Positions 17,356-26,222 of a stretch of DNA of 64,000 nucleotides are shown one piece after another. How positions within the stretch are numbered: the stretch's first letter is position 1; the number at the start of each line of letters is the position of its first letter. Where the stretch lies: the NCBI GenBank assembly GCA_033764965.1, contig JANRIN010000149.1:17822-81821 (forward strand), in the 5' to 3' direction. The notes beneath the pieces were generated by a model that saw nothing but the letters and a program-made list of their open reading frames with translations, was not told where the DNA came from and searched no databases. The DNA is from JSC-12 sp033764965. GTDB lineage: Bacteria > Cyanobacteriota > Cyanobacteriia > Leptolyngbyales > Leptolyngbyaceae. The position numbers and the translations under genes are program-made.

Positions 17356-17553
17356 CTAACCGATCGTCGCATCCGCAAGGTGAACCAGATCGCGCCGCCC
17401 ACTGCCCCGGTGTTTGGGTTGTCTTCGCTTTTGAACAAGATGAGTTTCCCAAGTAAGAACGTCTTGAGATGATTTGTAAGCAACTGCTTCAGGGAACAAA
17501 ACTGATAAGCCAAGCAGTAAGGTTGTCAGTAAAACAGAGGTAAATAAGTGCAT
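17356..17553 (-). CDS. patX: PatX-type precursor of the RGSGR HetR inhibitor peptide
   Basis: 65 residues. An N-terminal signal peptide (hydrophobic 3-20, probable cleavage at AVA, residue 25) precedes a basic linker and the motif KHRGSGRRD, with RGSGR at residues 49-53 (bases 17395-17409). RGSGR is exactly the pentapeptide that inhibits HetR in Anabaena, and an exported HRG[ST]GR-containing protein next to hetR is the description of PatX. Gene order is patX then hetR, same strand, 270 bases apart. Start is the ATG at 17553; no good Shine-Dalgarno is visible and a palindrome sits just upstream. The tail after the motif (LVHLADATIG) would be removed in a processed peptide. Expression and processing are inferred. 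Confidence 0.86.
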   Translation of the reverse strand: MHLFTSVLLTTLLLGLSVLFPEAVAYKSSQDVLTWETHLVQKRRQPKHRGSGRRDLVHLADATIG

Positions 17554-17561
17554 GAGGAAAT

Positions 17562-17593
17562 TCCGTATCAGTGCTTCTGATTCTTGATACGGA
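17562..17593. promoter_or_regulatory. Inverted repeat just upstream of patX
   Basis: Perfect nine-base arms TCCGTATCA/TGATACGGA with a 14-base spacer, ending nine bases upstream of the patX ATG. It could be an operator or, in RNA, a hairpin over the ribosome-binding region. It does not resemble the GGGG/CCCC inverted repeat described for HetR at hetP. Confidence 0.5.
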
Positions 17594-17680
17594 GTTTTGG
17601 ATCAACCGTCAGGATAATTTGAGATCTGGCAATTCCTTGCGGTTCTGACCAAAGCGACAAATGGCATCCCTAAATCCAAA

Positions 17681-17704
17681 TAAAAAGGGGCAGAAGATGC
17701 CCCT
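17681..17704 (-). terminator. Intrinsic terminator of ndhH
   Basis: On the minus strand GGGGCA-TCTTC-TGCCCC followed by TTTTTA, about 40 bases after the ndhH stop. It also separates ndhH from patX. Confidence 0.88.
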
Positions 17705-17741
17705 CTCACGATTTTGTTGTGTAGATCAAATTGACTGCAAA

Positions 17742-18926
17742 CTAGCGATCGACCGATCCCATGATCACATCGATGCTACCCAGAATTGCCACAATGTCTG
17801 CCACCTTCATGCCCCGCAATAGGTGAGGCAGAATTTGCAAATTATTAAAGTCGGCTGGGCGCACTTTGAACCGCCAGGGAAAGACATTATCATTCCCCAT
17901 GATGAAAACGCCCAACTCACCCTTTCCACTTTCCAAGCGCACATAGTGTTCGCCTGCGGGAATCTTCCAGGTGGGAGCTAGTTTTTTACCAATAAATTGA
18001 TAGTCAAACTCATTCCATTCAGATTTCGGTCCTGCCGCCATCCGTTTAGCTTCCAGATTTTCGTAAGGTCCGCCCGGTAGCCCCTTGCAAGCCTGACGAA
18101 TAATCTTGACGGACTCGCGCATTTCTCGCATCCGCACCACATAGCGAGCAAAAGCATCCCCTTCCGTTTCCCACTGCACGTCCCAGTCAAAATCGTCGTA
18201 ACACTCGTAATGGTCAACTTTGCGTAAGTCCCACTTCACACCAGATCCGCGCAGCATTGGACCAGACAAACCCCAATTGATCGCGTCTTCCCGGCTAATA
18301 GTGCCAATCCCTTCAATCCGTCGGCGGAAGATGGGATTGTCTGTCACCAACCGCTCATACTCGTCCACTTTGGGAATGAAATAATCACAGAAATCGAGAC
18401 ATTTATCCACCCAGCCGTAGGGTAAATCAGCCGCCACACCCCCAATGCGCCAATAGTTGTTGTTTACCATACGGTAGCCTGTTGCCGCTTCCCACAGGTC
18501 GTAGATTAACTCACGCTCACGGAATTGGTAGAAAAACGGCGTTTGAGCGCCGACATCTGCCAGAAACGGACCAAACCACAGCAAGTGATTAGCAATCCGG
18601 TTCAGTTCCAGCATGATGACTCGGATGTAGCTTGCTCGCTTGGGAACTGGGATCCCGGCTAATTTTTCGGGAGCATTCACCGTAATTGCTTCGTTAAACA
18701 TCCCGGCTGCGTAGTCCCAACGGCTCACGTAGGGAACATACATGATGTTTGTGCGGTTCTCGGCGATCTTCTCCATGCCTCGATGCAGATAGCCAATGAC
18801 GGGTTCACAGTCGATGACATTCTCTCCATCCAGGGTGACGATTAACCTCAAAACCCCGTGCATAGAGGGGTGATGAGGACCCATGTTGAGAATCATGGGC
18901 TCGGTTTTGGTCTCAATCATTGCCAT
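17742..18926 (-). CDS. ndhH: NAD(P)H-quinone oxidoreductase (NDH-1) subunit H
   Basis: 394 residues, the usual NdhH length, the 49-kDa/NuoD homologue of the peripheral arm that helps form the plastoquinone pocket. Recognised from MNMGPHHPSMHGVLRL-like N-terminus (here LNMGPHHPSMHGVLRL), GYLHRGMEKIAE, WGLSGPMLRGSGVKWDLR and the C-terminal GSIDVIMGSVDR. The ATG at 18926 (MAMIETKTEP) has an AAGGGG upstream; a TTG two codons earlier is possible. The gene stands alone, separate from ndhE-G-I-A, as in many cyanobacteria, and has its own terminator. Confidence 0.97.
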   Translation of the reverse strand: MAMIETKTEPMILNMGPHHPSMHGVLRLIVTLDGENVIDCEPVIGYLHRGMEKIAENRTNIMYVPYVSRWDYAAGMFNEAITVNAPEKLAGIPVPKRASYIRVIMLELNRIANHLLWFGPFLADVGAQTPFFYQFRERELIYDLWEAATGYRMVNNNYWRIGGVAADLPYGWVDKCLDFCDYFIPKVDEYERLVTDNPIFRRRIEGIGTISREDAINWGLSGPMLRGSGVKWDLRKVDHYECYDDFDWDVQWETEGDAFARYVVRMREMRESVKIIRQACKGLPGGPYENLEAKRMAAGPKSEWNEFDYQFIGKKLAPTWKIPAGEHYVRLESGKGELGVFIMGNDNVFPWRFKVRPADFNNLQILPHLLRGMKVADIVAILGSIDVIMGSVDR

Positions 18927-19150
18927 AGACAATCAGTTCCCCTTGAGAATCGGTAGGCTAACGCTGGTCAGATGCGGCACAAAGAATCAGCAAGTCTTTA
19001 ACTTCTCTAACTTTTCGCCTTTGAGGTCAACCCAGAGAAGCACTGGTTCCGTTACACTCCTTTAATTATAGGGATCGTTGGTGGAAAGAAAAGACGTTTG
19101 GACTGATCGCCACGATTGCTGCTAAAAAGGGCTGACATAAGCAAGATTCA

Positions 19151-20047
19151 ATGGATGATTTTTTAGAGGAAAACCCGATCGCCTTTTTTCATGTCCCGGT
19201 ATTGCCGAGCGAAGTGGTATCAGGGTTGGCGGTGCGTGCAGGGGGGCATTATCTGGATGCGACCGTGGGCGGTGGTGGGCACAGTCGCTTAATTTTAGAA
19301 GCAGATCCAGATGTGAGGGTGACAGCGATTGATCAGGATGAAATGGCGATCGCGGCTGCCCGAAGTGCGATGGCAGAGTACGGCGATCGAGTGCAGTTGC
19401 ATCAGACGAATTTTGCTGATTTTGATCCAGGGGATGCCAGATTTGATGGGATTTTGGCAGATTTGGGCGTAAGTTCGGCTCAGGTGGATCAGGGCGATCG
19501 GGGCTTTAGCTTTCGGCAAGCAGCTCCGCTAGATATGCGAATGAACCAGCAGCAAACTCTCTCAGCGGCTGAGATTGTTAACCATTGGGAAGAAGTGAAG
19601 CTGGCAAATTTAATTTACACCTATGGCGAAGAGCGGTTGTCGCGGCAGATTGCCCGTCGCATTGTGGAGAAACGCCCGCTCAGCACAACCACTGAACTGG
19701 CAGAAACAATTTTTTACTCCGTGCCCAAGTCTTACCGTTACGGCAGAATTCACCCCGCAACCCGCACTTTTCAGGCATTGCGAATTGCCGTCAATCGAGA
19801 GTTAGAGGTGCTGGAAATTTTTCTGCAAAAAGTGCCTGACTGGTTGAAGCCAGGAGGCAGGCTGGTAATCATTAGCTTCCACAGCTTAGAAGACCGGATT
19901 GTGAAACATCGTTTGAAGGAATCCGAAGGGTTGCAGGTGATCACCAAAAAGCCGATCATCGCCACCAAGGACGAAGTGCAAGAAAACGTGAGAGCACGAT
20001 CGGCAAAGCTCCGCATTGCAGAACGAATTGCCAAGTCCAACCCCTAA
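19151..20047 (+). CDS. rsmH: 16S rRNA (cytosine1402-N4)-methyltransferase RsmH
   Basis: 298 residues. SAM-binding loop YLDATVGGGGHS (about 34-45), the catalytic-site stretch ADLGVSSAQVD with RGFSFR, PLDMRM, IHPATRTFQALRIAVN and the C-terminal IISFHSLEDRIVK, all hallmarks of RsmH/MraW. It methylates C1402 in the ribosomal P site together with RsmI. In many bacteria it lies in the division (dcw) cluster; here it is isolated, divergent from ndhH and convergent with nadK. Normal length, no oddity. Confidence 0.97.
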   Translation: MDDFLEENPIAFFHVPVLPSEVVSGLAVRAGGHYLDATVGGGGHSRLILEADPDVRVTAIDQDEMAIAAARSAMAEYGDRVQLHQTNFADFDPGDARFDGILADLGVSSAQVDQGDRGFSFRQAAPLDMRMNQQQTLSAAEIVNHWEEVKLANLIYTYGEERLSRQIARRIVEKRPLSTTTELAETIFYSVPKSYRYGRIHPATRTFQALRIAVNRELEVLEIFLQKVPDWLKPGGRLVIISFHSLEDRIVKHRLKESEGLQVITKKPIIATKDEVQENVRARSAKLRIAERIAKSNP

Positions 20048-20070
20048 CCCCTAATCCCCATCTCCTAGTT
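20042..20070. repeat. C-rich heptamer-like repeat
   Basis: CCCTAAC/CCCTAAT/CCCCATC/TCCTAGT units between the rsmH and nadK ends; the rsmH stop codon TAA lies inside the first unit. Confidence 0.5.
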
Positions 20071-20985
20071 CCGGTGGCTATTGCTATAGCGGATTCTGGC
20101 TCCTGCCCATTGCAGTTTTTCTTGCAGCGTTTGGTAGTAGGAGTAGTTTTCTCGCAAGATAATAAATTTCGCCTGACACTCTGCCATGCGAATATCTACC
20201 CGTTGACCGGGCCAGATGGAAGTTGCCAGCACGCCATCCATCCAGAGTTTTGTGGTCAGTTCCCGATCGGCGAGGGGCCAAATGCTGACGATGCAACCGG
20301 GTGGAATCACGATCGGGCGACTGGAGAGACTCAGTGGACAAATGGGAGTCACCACGATCGCATCCATGCCGGGATGCACAATGGGTCCACTAGCGGCGAC
20401 AGTGTAGCACGTTGATCCTGTCGGCGTGGCAACCAGTAAGCCATCTCCTTGATACTGATCGACCACCTCGCCATCGATTTCCATTTCCAGGATGGAGGTG
20501 ATCATGCGATCGGCGGAGGCGGGTTTCACACACATCTCGTTCAACGCCAGGTAGCGATCGCTCATCGGTTCCAGGTTGGTGCGGTGTCCTTCAAACACCG
20601 TGGCTTGCAGCATCATGCGGCGTTCCACAGCATAGCGATCGTTCAACAACCGATCCCAGCTTTTTTCAGAAGGCGCAAAGGATTCGAGCGGTTCGGTCAG
20701 GAATCCCAGGTGCCCACCCACGTTGACTGCCAGAATGGGAATGTGAGAACTCGCCAGGTGACGAGCCGCCGTCAAAGCAGAGCCATCTCCCCCCAACACG
20801 ATCGCCAGATCGATGGAATGATTAACCGATGCTAGAAACACAGGATAGGGATTGTCTTTCGGACCACTAGGACCCATCAACACCTGGCAACCTCGTGCTT
20901 CAAGCTCTCGAGCGCACTGCTCTGCACATCGTTGGCTGGCGATGTCTCCTGCTTTGTGGGCAATGATGACTTGCTTCAGTTGCAC
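20065..20985 (-). CDS. nadK: NAD kinase
   Basis: 306 residues phosphorylating NAD to NADP. Motifs: GGDGS at 65-69 (NAD kinases usually have GGDGT; Ser is a mild change), NVGGHLGFLTE, the conserved ALNEMCVKP (NE motif), and DGLLVATPTGSTCYTVAASGPIV (glycine-rich substrate loop, split over two lines here). The GTG at 20985 gives VQLKQVIIAHKAG, the usual cyanobacterial start, with AAGAAG upstream; a TTG seven codons earlier is in frame. Convergent with rsmH, 17 bases apart. Confidence 0.94.
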   Translation of the reverse strand: MQLKQVIIAHKAGDIASQRCAEQCARELEARGCQVLMGPSGPKDNPYPVFLASVNHSIDLAIVLGGDGSALTAARHLASSHIPILAVNVGGHLGFLTEPLESFAPSEKSWDRLLNDRYAVERRMMLQATVFEGHRTNLEPMSDRYLALNEMCVKPASADRMITSILEMEIDGEVVDQYQGDGLLVATPTGSTCYTVAASGPIVHPGMDAIVVTPICPLSLSSRPIVIPPGCIVSIWPLADRELTTKLWMDGVLATSIWPGQRVDIRMAECQAKFIILRENYSYYQTLQEKLQWAGARIRYSNSHRN

Positions 20986-21083
20986 GCGCTTCTTATGTCC
21001 AAACAAAAGGTGCTAGAGGCTAGTTTACCGACAACAAGCATCCAACACCTTCAAAAAAATCCTGCATTTCGGAAATCAAAAAC

Positions 21084-21389
21084 TCACCATTTCAACAAAT
21101 TGAACTGTTCCATATCCACGGTGTCGCGGTTACGGTAGATTGCCAGGACGATCGCCAACCCTACCGCTGCTTCTGCCGCCGCGATCGCAATCACAAAGAC
21201 AGTAAAGACCTGACCTTTCACGGCAACTGGATCGAGATAGTTAGAGAATGCCATCAAATTGAGGTTGACCGCGTTCAGCATTAATTCAACCGACATCAAC
21301 ACTCGCACCGCATTACGGCTATTGATTAAGCCATAGATGCCAACACAAAACAATGCGGCTGCGAGGATCAAAAAGTACTGAAGTTGCAT
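21084..21389 (-). CDS. ndhE: NDH-1 subunit NdhE (NuoK/ND4L homologue)
   Basis: 101 residues with three membrane helices; the conserved Glu of the second helix is in VLMSVELMLNAVNLNL. It is the last gene of ndhA-I-G-E and starts 12 bases after ndhG. Part of the proton-pumping membrane arm in the thylakoid. Normal length. Confidence 0.96.
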   Translation of the reverse strand: MQLQYFLILAAALFCVGIYGLINSRNAVRVLMSVELMLNAVNLNLMAFSNYLDPVAVKGQVFTVFVIAIAAAEAAVGLAIVLAIYRNRDTVDMEQFNLLKW

Positions 21390-21401
21390 AACCCGAAAGT
21401 C

Positions 21402-22046
21402 CTATTTGTTCTGATCAGAAGGAGTGGAAGTGATGGTGCGATCGCGACTGCTGGGAACTGCCCCCGCCAATTCACGAGGACGCTCTGGCAACGTCAAAAC
21501 CGTTTGCTGAGGCTCGATCGCCGTCTCCTCTGGCAAAAACTCGCGCCGAGCCAGGATAACCGCGCCCACCAGTGCCATCAACAGCAGCACAGAAGCGAGT
21601 TCAAACGGCAGCAGGTAATCCGTGAAGAAATGCTGACCGATCGTCACGATCGCCCCGTTACCAATGCCATCTTCTGCTGAAATTGCCCAGGGAGTCGTCA
21701 ACACCATTGTTGATAACAACGCAAACAACCCTAAGCAAACCACTGCGGTTGCTGCCTTACGAATCCAGGATTTGGGCATGGGAGTAAAATCCTCACGCTT
21801 GTTCACCAGCATGATGGCAAAGATGATCAGCACGTTGACCGCACCGACATAAATCAAAATTTGAGCTGTCGCTACGAAATCTGCATTCAGCAACAAATAA
21901 ATGCCTGCCGCGCTGATGAAAGTGCCTCCCAGCAAAAAGGCTGAGTAGACTACGTTGGTTAACAAAACAACCCCCAAAGCCGCTCCGATCATCATGAACG
22001 ATAGCAACCCCAGCGATACCAGTTGAACTCCTTCCGCTAAATTCAC
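21402..22046 (-). CDS. ndhG: NDH-1 subunit NdhG (NuoJ/ND6 homologue)
   Basis: 214 residues, five membrane helices, recognised from NLAEGVQLVSLGLL, VVYSAFLLGGTFI and ADFVATAQILIYVGAVNVL. I start at the GTG at 22046 because GAGGGGAG lies about eight bases upstream and the sequence then matches the usual NdhG N-terminus; a reading to 22094 would overlap ndhI and add non-homologous residues. A polar C-terminal tail (about 175-214) extends past the last helix. Confidence 0.93.
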   Translation of the reverse strand: MNLAEGVQLVSLGLLSFMMIGAALGVVLLTNVVYSAFLLGGTFISAAGIYLLLNADFVATAQILIYVGAVNVLIIFAIMLVNKREDFTPMPKSWIRKAATAVVCLGLFALLSTMVLTTPWAISAEDGIGNGAIVTIGQHFFTDYLLPFELASVLLLMALVGAVILARREFLPEETAIEPQQTVLTLPERPRELAGAVPSSRDRTITSTPSDQNK

Positions 22047-22090
22047 AGCATTTCTCCCCTCAGTTGGTGCTCTCAGAAAACAAATCAGGC

Positions 22091-22681
22091 TCAATTCTTA
22101 GCTTGTTCCTGTTCTAAAATTTGCTCTGGACGTAATCCCGCCCGTGGCGCATTAACTGGTAAATCGTGCGGTTCCGTCACTCCCTTGGGTAGATAGGCAA
22201 GTTCGCGCAGTGGAGTCACCATCGGATCGTTCGTCACCTTATAAGGCAAGCGACCTAGAGCCACATTATCGTAGTTCAGTTCGTGGCGATCGTAGGTGGA
22301 AAGCTCGTACTCTTCCGTCATGGAAAGACAGTTGGTGGGGCAATACTCCACACAATTGCCACAAAAAATACAAACCCCAAAATCAATACTGTAGTGTTTG
22401 AGTTGCTTCTTCTTCGTAGCTTTGTTCATCTCCCAATCCACCACAGGCAAATTGATGGGACAAACTCGAACACACACTTCACAGGAAATACACTTGTCAA
22501 ACTCAAAGTGAATTCGTCCACGGAAGCGTTCTGACGGAATCAGTTTTTCGTAGGGATATTGAACCGTTACTGGACGGCGCTGCATATGGTCAAACGTTAC
22601 TGAAAGCCCTTGACCAATGTATTTTGCCGCTTGAACGGTTTCCTTCGCGTAATCACCAACTTGCTTAAGAAACTTCAGCAT
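22091..22681 (-). CDS. ndhI: NDH-1 subunit NdhI (NuoI homologue, 2 x 4Fe-4S)
   Basis: 196 residues with two ferredoxin-type cluster motifs, CISCEVCVRVCP (about 64-75) and CIFCGNCVEYCP (about 103-114). It bridges the peripheral and membrane arms and carries electrons toward quinone. The N-terminal amphipathic region with DHMQRRPVTVQYPYEKLIPS is typical. Second gene of the ndhA-I-G-E operon. Confidence 0.97.
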   Translation of the reverse strand: MLKFLKQVGDYAKETVQAAKYIGQGLSVTFDHMQRRPVTVQYPYEKLIPSERFRGRIHFEFDKCISCEVCVRVCPINLPVVDWEMNKATKKKQLKHYSIDFGVCIFCGNCVEYCPTNCLSMTEEYELSTYDRHELNYDNVALGRLPYKVTNDPMVTPLRELAYLPKGVTEPHDLPVNAPRAGLRPEQILEQEQAKN

Positions 22682-22769
22682 AGGTTTGCGGATTAAGGGT
22701 TATAGGAAAAAACTTCAAACTAGAAAGGAATCTACAACTCCCTTCGTCGCCTGACCTTTCTGCACTTCA

Positions 22770-23885
22770 TCAGCCGCCAAAAGCAACAGGAAAGGCAATT
22801 TTCAACGCTGCGGTGAGGAGCAAATTCACCAGTGAGACGGGAAGTAAAAACTTCCATCCCAAGTCTAACAACTGATCGATCCGAACTCGTGGCACGGTCC
22901 AGCGCAAGAGAACAGCAATGAAGACCAGGAAGTACGCTTTTAATAACGTCATCGTGATTCCCAAGGCTGCATCAATGATCTCTAACCAGGCGCTGGTTTC
23001 GCTGACACCGGCAAGATTAGCAATCAACGAGGTGGGAATCGGACTCTCCCAACCACCGAGATACAACACCGAGACCAGCAACGCCGAGAGCACCAGATTC
23101 ACGTAAGAACCCAGGTAAAACAGGGCGAATTTCATCCCGGAATATTCCGTTTGATAGCCAGCCACCAACTCTTCCTCCGCCTCTGGTAAGTCGAAGGGAA
23201 TCCGCTCACACTCTGCCAAAGCAGAAATCCAGAAGATTAAGAAACCGACGGGTTGCCGCCAAATGTTCCAGCCTAAAATGCCGTAGCCCGATTGCTGCTC
23301 CACAATATCAACCGTGCTCAGGGAGTTAGACATCATGACGACCGCAAGCACCGCTAACGCCAAAGGAATCTCGTAGCTAATCGATTGGGCAGCAGCTCGC
23401 AACCCTCCCAGCAAAGAGTATTTATTGTTGGAGGCATAACCAGACATCAGCAAGCCGATCGGCACAACGCTGGACAGCGCAATCCACAAAAACACCCCCA
23501 TGCTGACATCGGTAATCACCAGGTTTTGCCCGAACGGCACAATCAGATAAGACAGAAACACTGGAATGACGACAATCACAGGACCCAAGGTAAACAACAA
23601 TGGATCGGCTTTGGCTGGAACAGTGTCCTCTTTGAAGATAAGCTTCAAGCCATCGGCGACAGGGGCTAAAACACCTAGAGGACCGATATATTCAGGACCA
23701 ATGCGTTGTTGAGCGGCAGCAGAGATTTTTCGCTCCAACCAGACTGTGACCAACACGCCCACCGTTGCCCCGATGATCATCATTAACATGGGTAAGGGCA
23801 TCCAGATTGCTTTAGCAGCACCTCCGGGCACCCCTAGCTCAATCAAAGAACGGATAAAAGTTTGCTGTAAATCAATTCCTTCCAT
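22770..23885 (-). CDS. ndhA: NDH-1 subunit NdhA (NuoH/ND1 homologue)
   Basis: 371 residues, about eight membrane helices. Signatures: LERKISAAAQQRIGPEYIGP, DGLKLIFKED, ECERIPFDLPEAEEELVAGY (the acidic quinone-site loop) and RWTVPRVRIDQLLDLGWK. First gene of the ndhA-I-G-E operon and downstream of gltA on the same strand, separated by about 295 bases with a terminator between. Normal length. Confidence 0.97.
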   Translation of the reverse strand: MEGIDLQQTFIRSLIELGVPGGAAKAIWMPLPMLMMIIGATVGVLVTVWLERKISAAAQQRIGPEYIGPLGVLAPVADGLKLIFKEDTVPAKADPLLFTLGPVIVVIPVFLSYLIVPFGQNLVITDVSMGVFLWIALSSVVPIGLLMSGYASNNKYSLLGGLRAAAQSISYEIPLALAVLAVVMMSNSLSTVDIVEQQSGYGILGWNIWRQPVGFLIFWISALAECERIPFDLPEAEEELVAGYQTEYSGMKFALFYLGSYVNLVLSALLVSVLYLGGWESPIPTSLIANLAGVSETSAWLEIIDAALGITMTLLKAYFLVFIAVLLRWTVPRVRIDQLLDLGWKFLLPVSLVNLLLTAALKIAFPVAFGG

Positions 23886-24027
23886 AGTTCTCGCTTGGCG
23901 CTTGCGTCCTTAGTATACACTGTCGCAAAAATCCTTAAAGATTCGAATCAGATGGTAATCACATAGAAGCAACTCGATGATTTCAGCCTGAAGATAGATA
24001 AAAGACAATAAAAAAGTTTTTGACATA

Positions 24028-24059
24028 AAGAAACCCCCAGAGCAATCTGCCTGAGGGTT
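24028..24059 (-). terminator. Intrinsic terminator of gltA
   Basis: On the minus strand AACCCTCAG/CTGGGGGTT with one G-U pair and a ten-base loop, followed by TCTTTATG. It is about 120 bases past the gltA stop. Confidence 0.7.
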
Positions 24060-24180
24060 GGAGTTCCTGAAAATCGTCACTGTAGGTAAGTGTGGCAAGC
24101 CGATCGCGATTCTGCAAGAGGGTTGTGACCCATCACCCTAATTACTTGGCTGACGAATTAATTCACATACTCGACGGAAT

Positions 24181-25317
24181 CTATCGATCGTGGATTGGAA
24201 CATAAGGATTAGAGTGAGTTCCGGTATAAATTTGGGTGGGTCGGAAAATCCTATTTTCTCCCAATTGCTCTTTCCAATGAGCCAGCCAGCCAGCGGTGCG
24301 AGAAATTGCAAATACAGGCGTAAACAAATCGGTTGGAATCCCTAGCTTGCGATAAACCAATCCAGAGTAAAAATCTACATTGGGATAAATTCCTTTATGT
24401 CCAAGTAACTCGTGGACAACCCTTTCCATCTCAACCGCAATTTCGTAAAACGTGTCCTCACCGTATTTCACAAATAGCTTTTCTGCTAACTCTTGCAAAA
24501 TGGTGGCGCGGGGGTCTTTGACCTTATAAACCCGATGCCCAAAGCCCATAATCTTATGCTTCTTCTCAATGCAATGTTCAATGTAGGGGCGAACATTTTC
24601 AACGGAGCCAATTTCTTCCAACATGAAAATCACTTCTTCGTTTGCCCCACCGTGTAAGGGACCTGCCAGAGTGCCTACGGCGGATGCAACAACAGCGTAG
24701 GGATCCGTCAGCGTGGAGGCTGTCACCAGGGCAGAGAAGGTTGAAGCGTTGATTGTATGCTCGGCATGAAGTGTCAGGCAAACATCAAAAATTTGAGCCG
24801 CTAGGGGATCCGGTTCTTCCTCCGTCAACATATATAAGAAGTTGGCGGAGTAGCCCAAGTCATCTCGTGGCTGTACAGGATCGTTGCCTTTTCGCATCAG
24901 TTGAAAGGCGGCAACCATCGTGGGAATTTTTGCCAGTAACCGCACCACTGCTGCCCGAATGTAAGCGGGGTCATCCAGAGCGCGGCGGGAGTAGAACAAG
25001 CCTAAGGCGGCAGCACAGGCTTGTAAGGCATCCATTGGGTGTCCCCCTTCGGGAAAGCACTTCATCATGTCACGAATGCGATATTTGAGCCGTCGATGGT
25101 GGCGAATCTCGTGCTCGAAGTGTTCCAACTCGTCTTTGTTCGGGAGTTCTCCCCAGATCAATAAATAGGCAGTTTCAATAAAATTACTCCGCTCTGCTAA
25201 CTCTTCAATCGAGAAGCCGCGATACTCCAGGATGCCGCGCTGTCCATCCACGAAGCTAATGCTGGATTGAGTTGCAGGAATGCCTTCTAGCCCTGCCCGA
25301 TATTCACAAACTGTCAT
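24181..25317 (-). CDS. gltA: Citrate synthase
   Basis: 378 residues, the shorter prokaryotic type. Substrate and catalytic motifs: HAEHTINASTFSA, AGPLHGGANEEV (catalytic His), MGFGHRVYKVKDPRA (His) and the active-site Asp in YPNVDFYSG. Makes citrate from acetyl-CoA and oxaloacetate, feeding 2-oxoglutarate for nitrogen assimilation. Start MTVCEYRAGLEG at 25317. Some methylcitrate synthases are similar; with no prp genes nearby citrate synthase is favoured. Confidence 0.95.
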   Translation of the reverse strand: MTVCEYRAGLEGIPATQSSISFVDGQRGILEYRGFSIEELAERSNFIETAYLLIWGELPNKDELEHFEHEIRHHRRLKYRIRDMMKCFPEGGHPMDALQACAAALGLFYSRRALDDPAYIRAAVVRLLAKIPTMVAAFQLMRKGNDPVQPRDDLGYSANFLYMLTEEEPDPLAAQIFDVCLTLHAEHTINASTFSALVTASTLTDPYAVVASAVGTLAGPLHGGANEEVIFMLEEIGSVENVRPYIEHCIEKKHKIMGFGHRVYKVKDPRATILQELAEKLFVKYGEDTFYEIAVEMERVVHELLGHKGIYPNVDFYSGLVYRKLGIPTDLFTPVFAISRTAGWLAHWKEQLGENRIFRPTQIYTGTHSNPYVPIHDR

Positions 25318-25688
25318 GGTTTTACCGATCGCTCTGGGAAGAATATCAAATTAAGCTAACTGTTCGAAACTGACTGTATCCTCTCGTCCGGTCAAGTCCT
25401 GCAATTGTTGTTACAAAATACAGGAATGTAACGCCCAGTCGTAGTTTTGGATACTGACGTAATCCTTATGATAGACATCTAAGTTAAATTATTGGAATTT
25501 TCACTGCATTGTTTGGAAAACAATTGTCGCAGACTGTGAAATATGGTTACTATTTAGCTAGCAAGTTTCCATCACTTTCAGTTAAGGATTCTACTTGTCA
25601 GTTTTTTTAGCCAACGACTCTCTCCTTTTACCTGCAAACAAGCAAGGGGGGAGTTGATTGGCTTATTTGTCCTTTCTTTAGGAGTTTT
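25318..25688. other. Divergent intergenic region gltA / small unknown gene
   Basis: 371 bases holding the promoters of both flanking genes. I looked for an NtcA-type GTA-N8-TAC box and did not find one. AT-rich around 25490-25600; no gene recognised. Confidence 0.5.
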
Positions 25689-26096
25689 ATGACTCAAAAG
25701 CGCGTTCGTCGGCGATCGCCTTCAGATTCTCGGTCAGACCGCCAGCCCTCAAGTGTACGACACCCATCCGAAAAAAACTTCCGCGATCGACGTAACCTTA
25801 CCTGGACTGAGCTTCGTACTCAAGATACCGCTAACTCAAGCCACACCTGGTTAGCCAGCTTGATAGAACAAGATGCGCCGCTCAAAACCAATAGTTCTCT
25901 CGTTTTGATGTATGGTCCGTTTCAGGCAGAAATGGCTTCAGGGAATAACCAAGGGATTGCATCCTGGCTACGAGATTGCGTTCGCAAACATGGTTTACCT
26001 AGCCTCGTCCGGTTCGATTATCGCCAGCGGGCACAAGTCTTTCGTCGCGATCAGTTTCAACCCTGGTTAGAGCCTTTCCTGAATAAGACGGCTTGA
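25689..26096 (+). CDS. Small protein of unknown function
   Basis: 135 residues with a very basic, Arg/Ser-rich N-terminus (1-40, probably disordered) and a more ordered C-terminal part containing LVLMYGPFQAEMASGN and a final FRRDQFQPWLEPFLNK. AGGAG lies seven bases before the ATG, a good ribosome-binding site. No signal peptide or membrane helix. Not recognised; the basic tail could bind nucleic acid, but that is only a guess from composition. Confidence 0.65.
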   Translation: MTQKRVRRRSPSDSRSDRQPSSVRHPSEKNFRDRRNLTWTELRTQDTANSSHTWLASLIEQDAPLKTNSSLVLMYGPFQAEMASGNNQGIASWLRDCVRKHGLPSLVRFDYRQRAQVFRRDQFQPWLEPFLNKTA

Positions 26097-26097
26097 G

Positions 26098-26192
26098 GGG
26101 AATTAGGACTTAGGGAAAGTGACGTGAGTGGGTGGATGAGTAGATGTTAAGGACTAGGAGTTAGCTTTACACCTAGAACCTGGAAGCTAGTT
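26098..26192. repeat. Degenerate G/A-rich heptamer repeat tract
   Basis: Stretch of loose seven-base units (GGACTTA, GTGAGTG, GGTGGAT, GGACTAG and similar) between convergent genes. It resembles the short tandem repeats elsewhere in the window, read on the opposite strand. Confidence 0.35.
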
Positions 26193-26222
26193 CCTTCCCT
26201 TCTGATGTTCGCCTTCTACCTT

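Noticed and set aside
23910..24098. Small minus-strand frame between ndhA and gltA
   Set aside because: It overlaps the gltA terminator and has no ribosome-binding site or homology.
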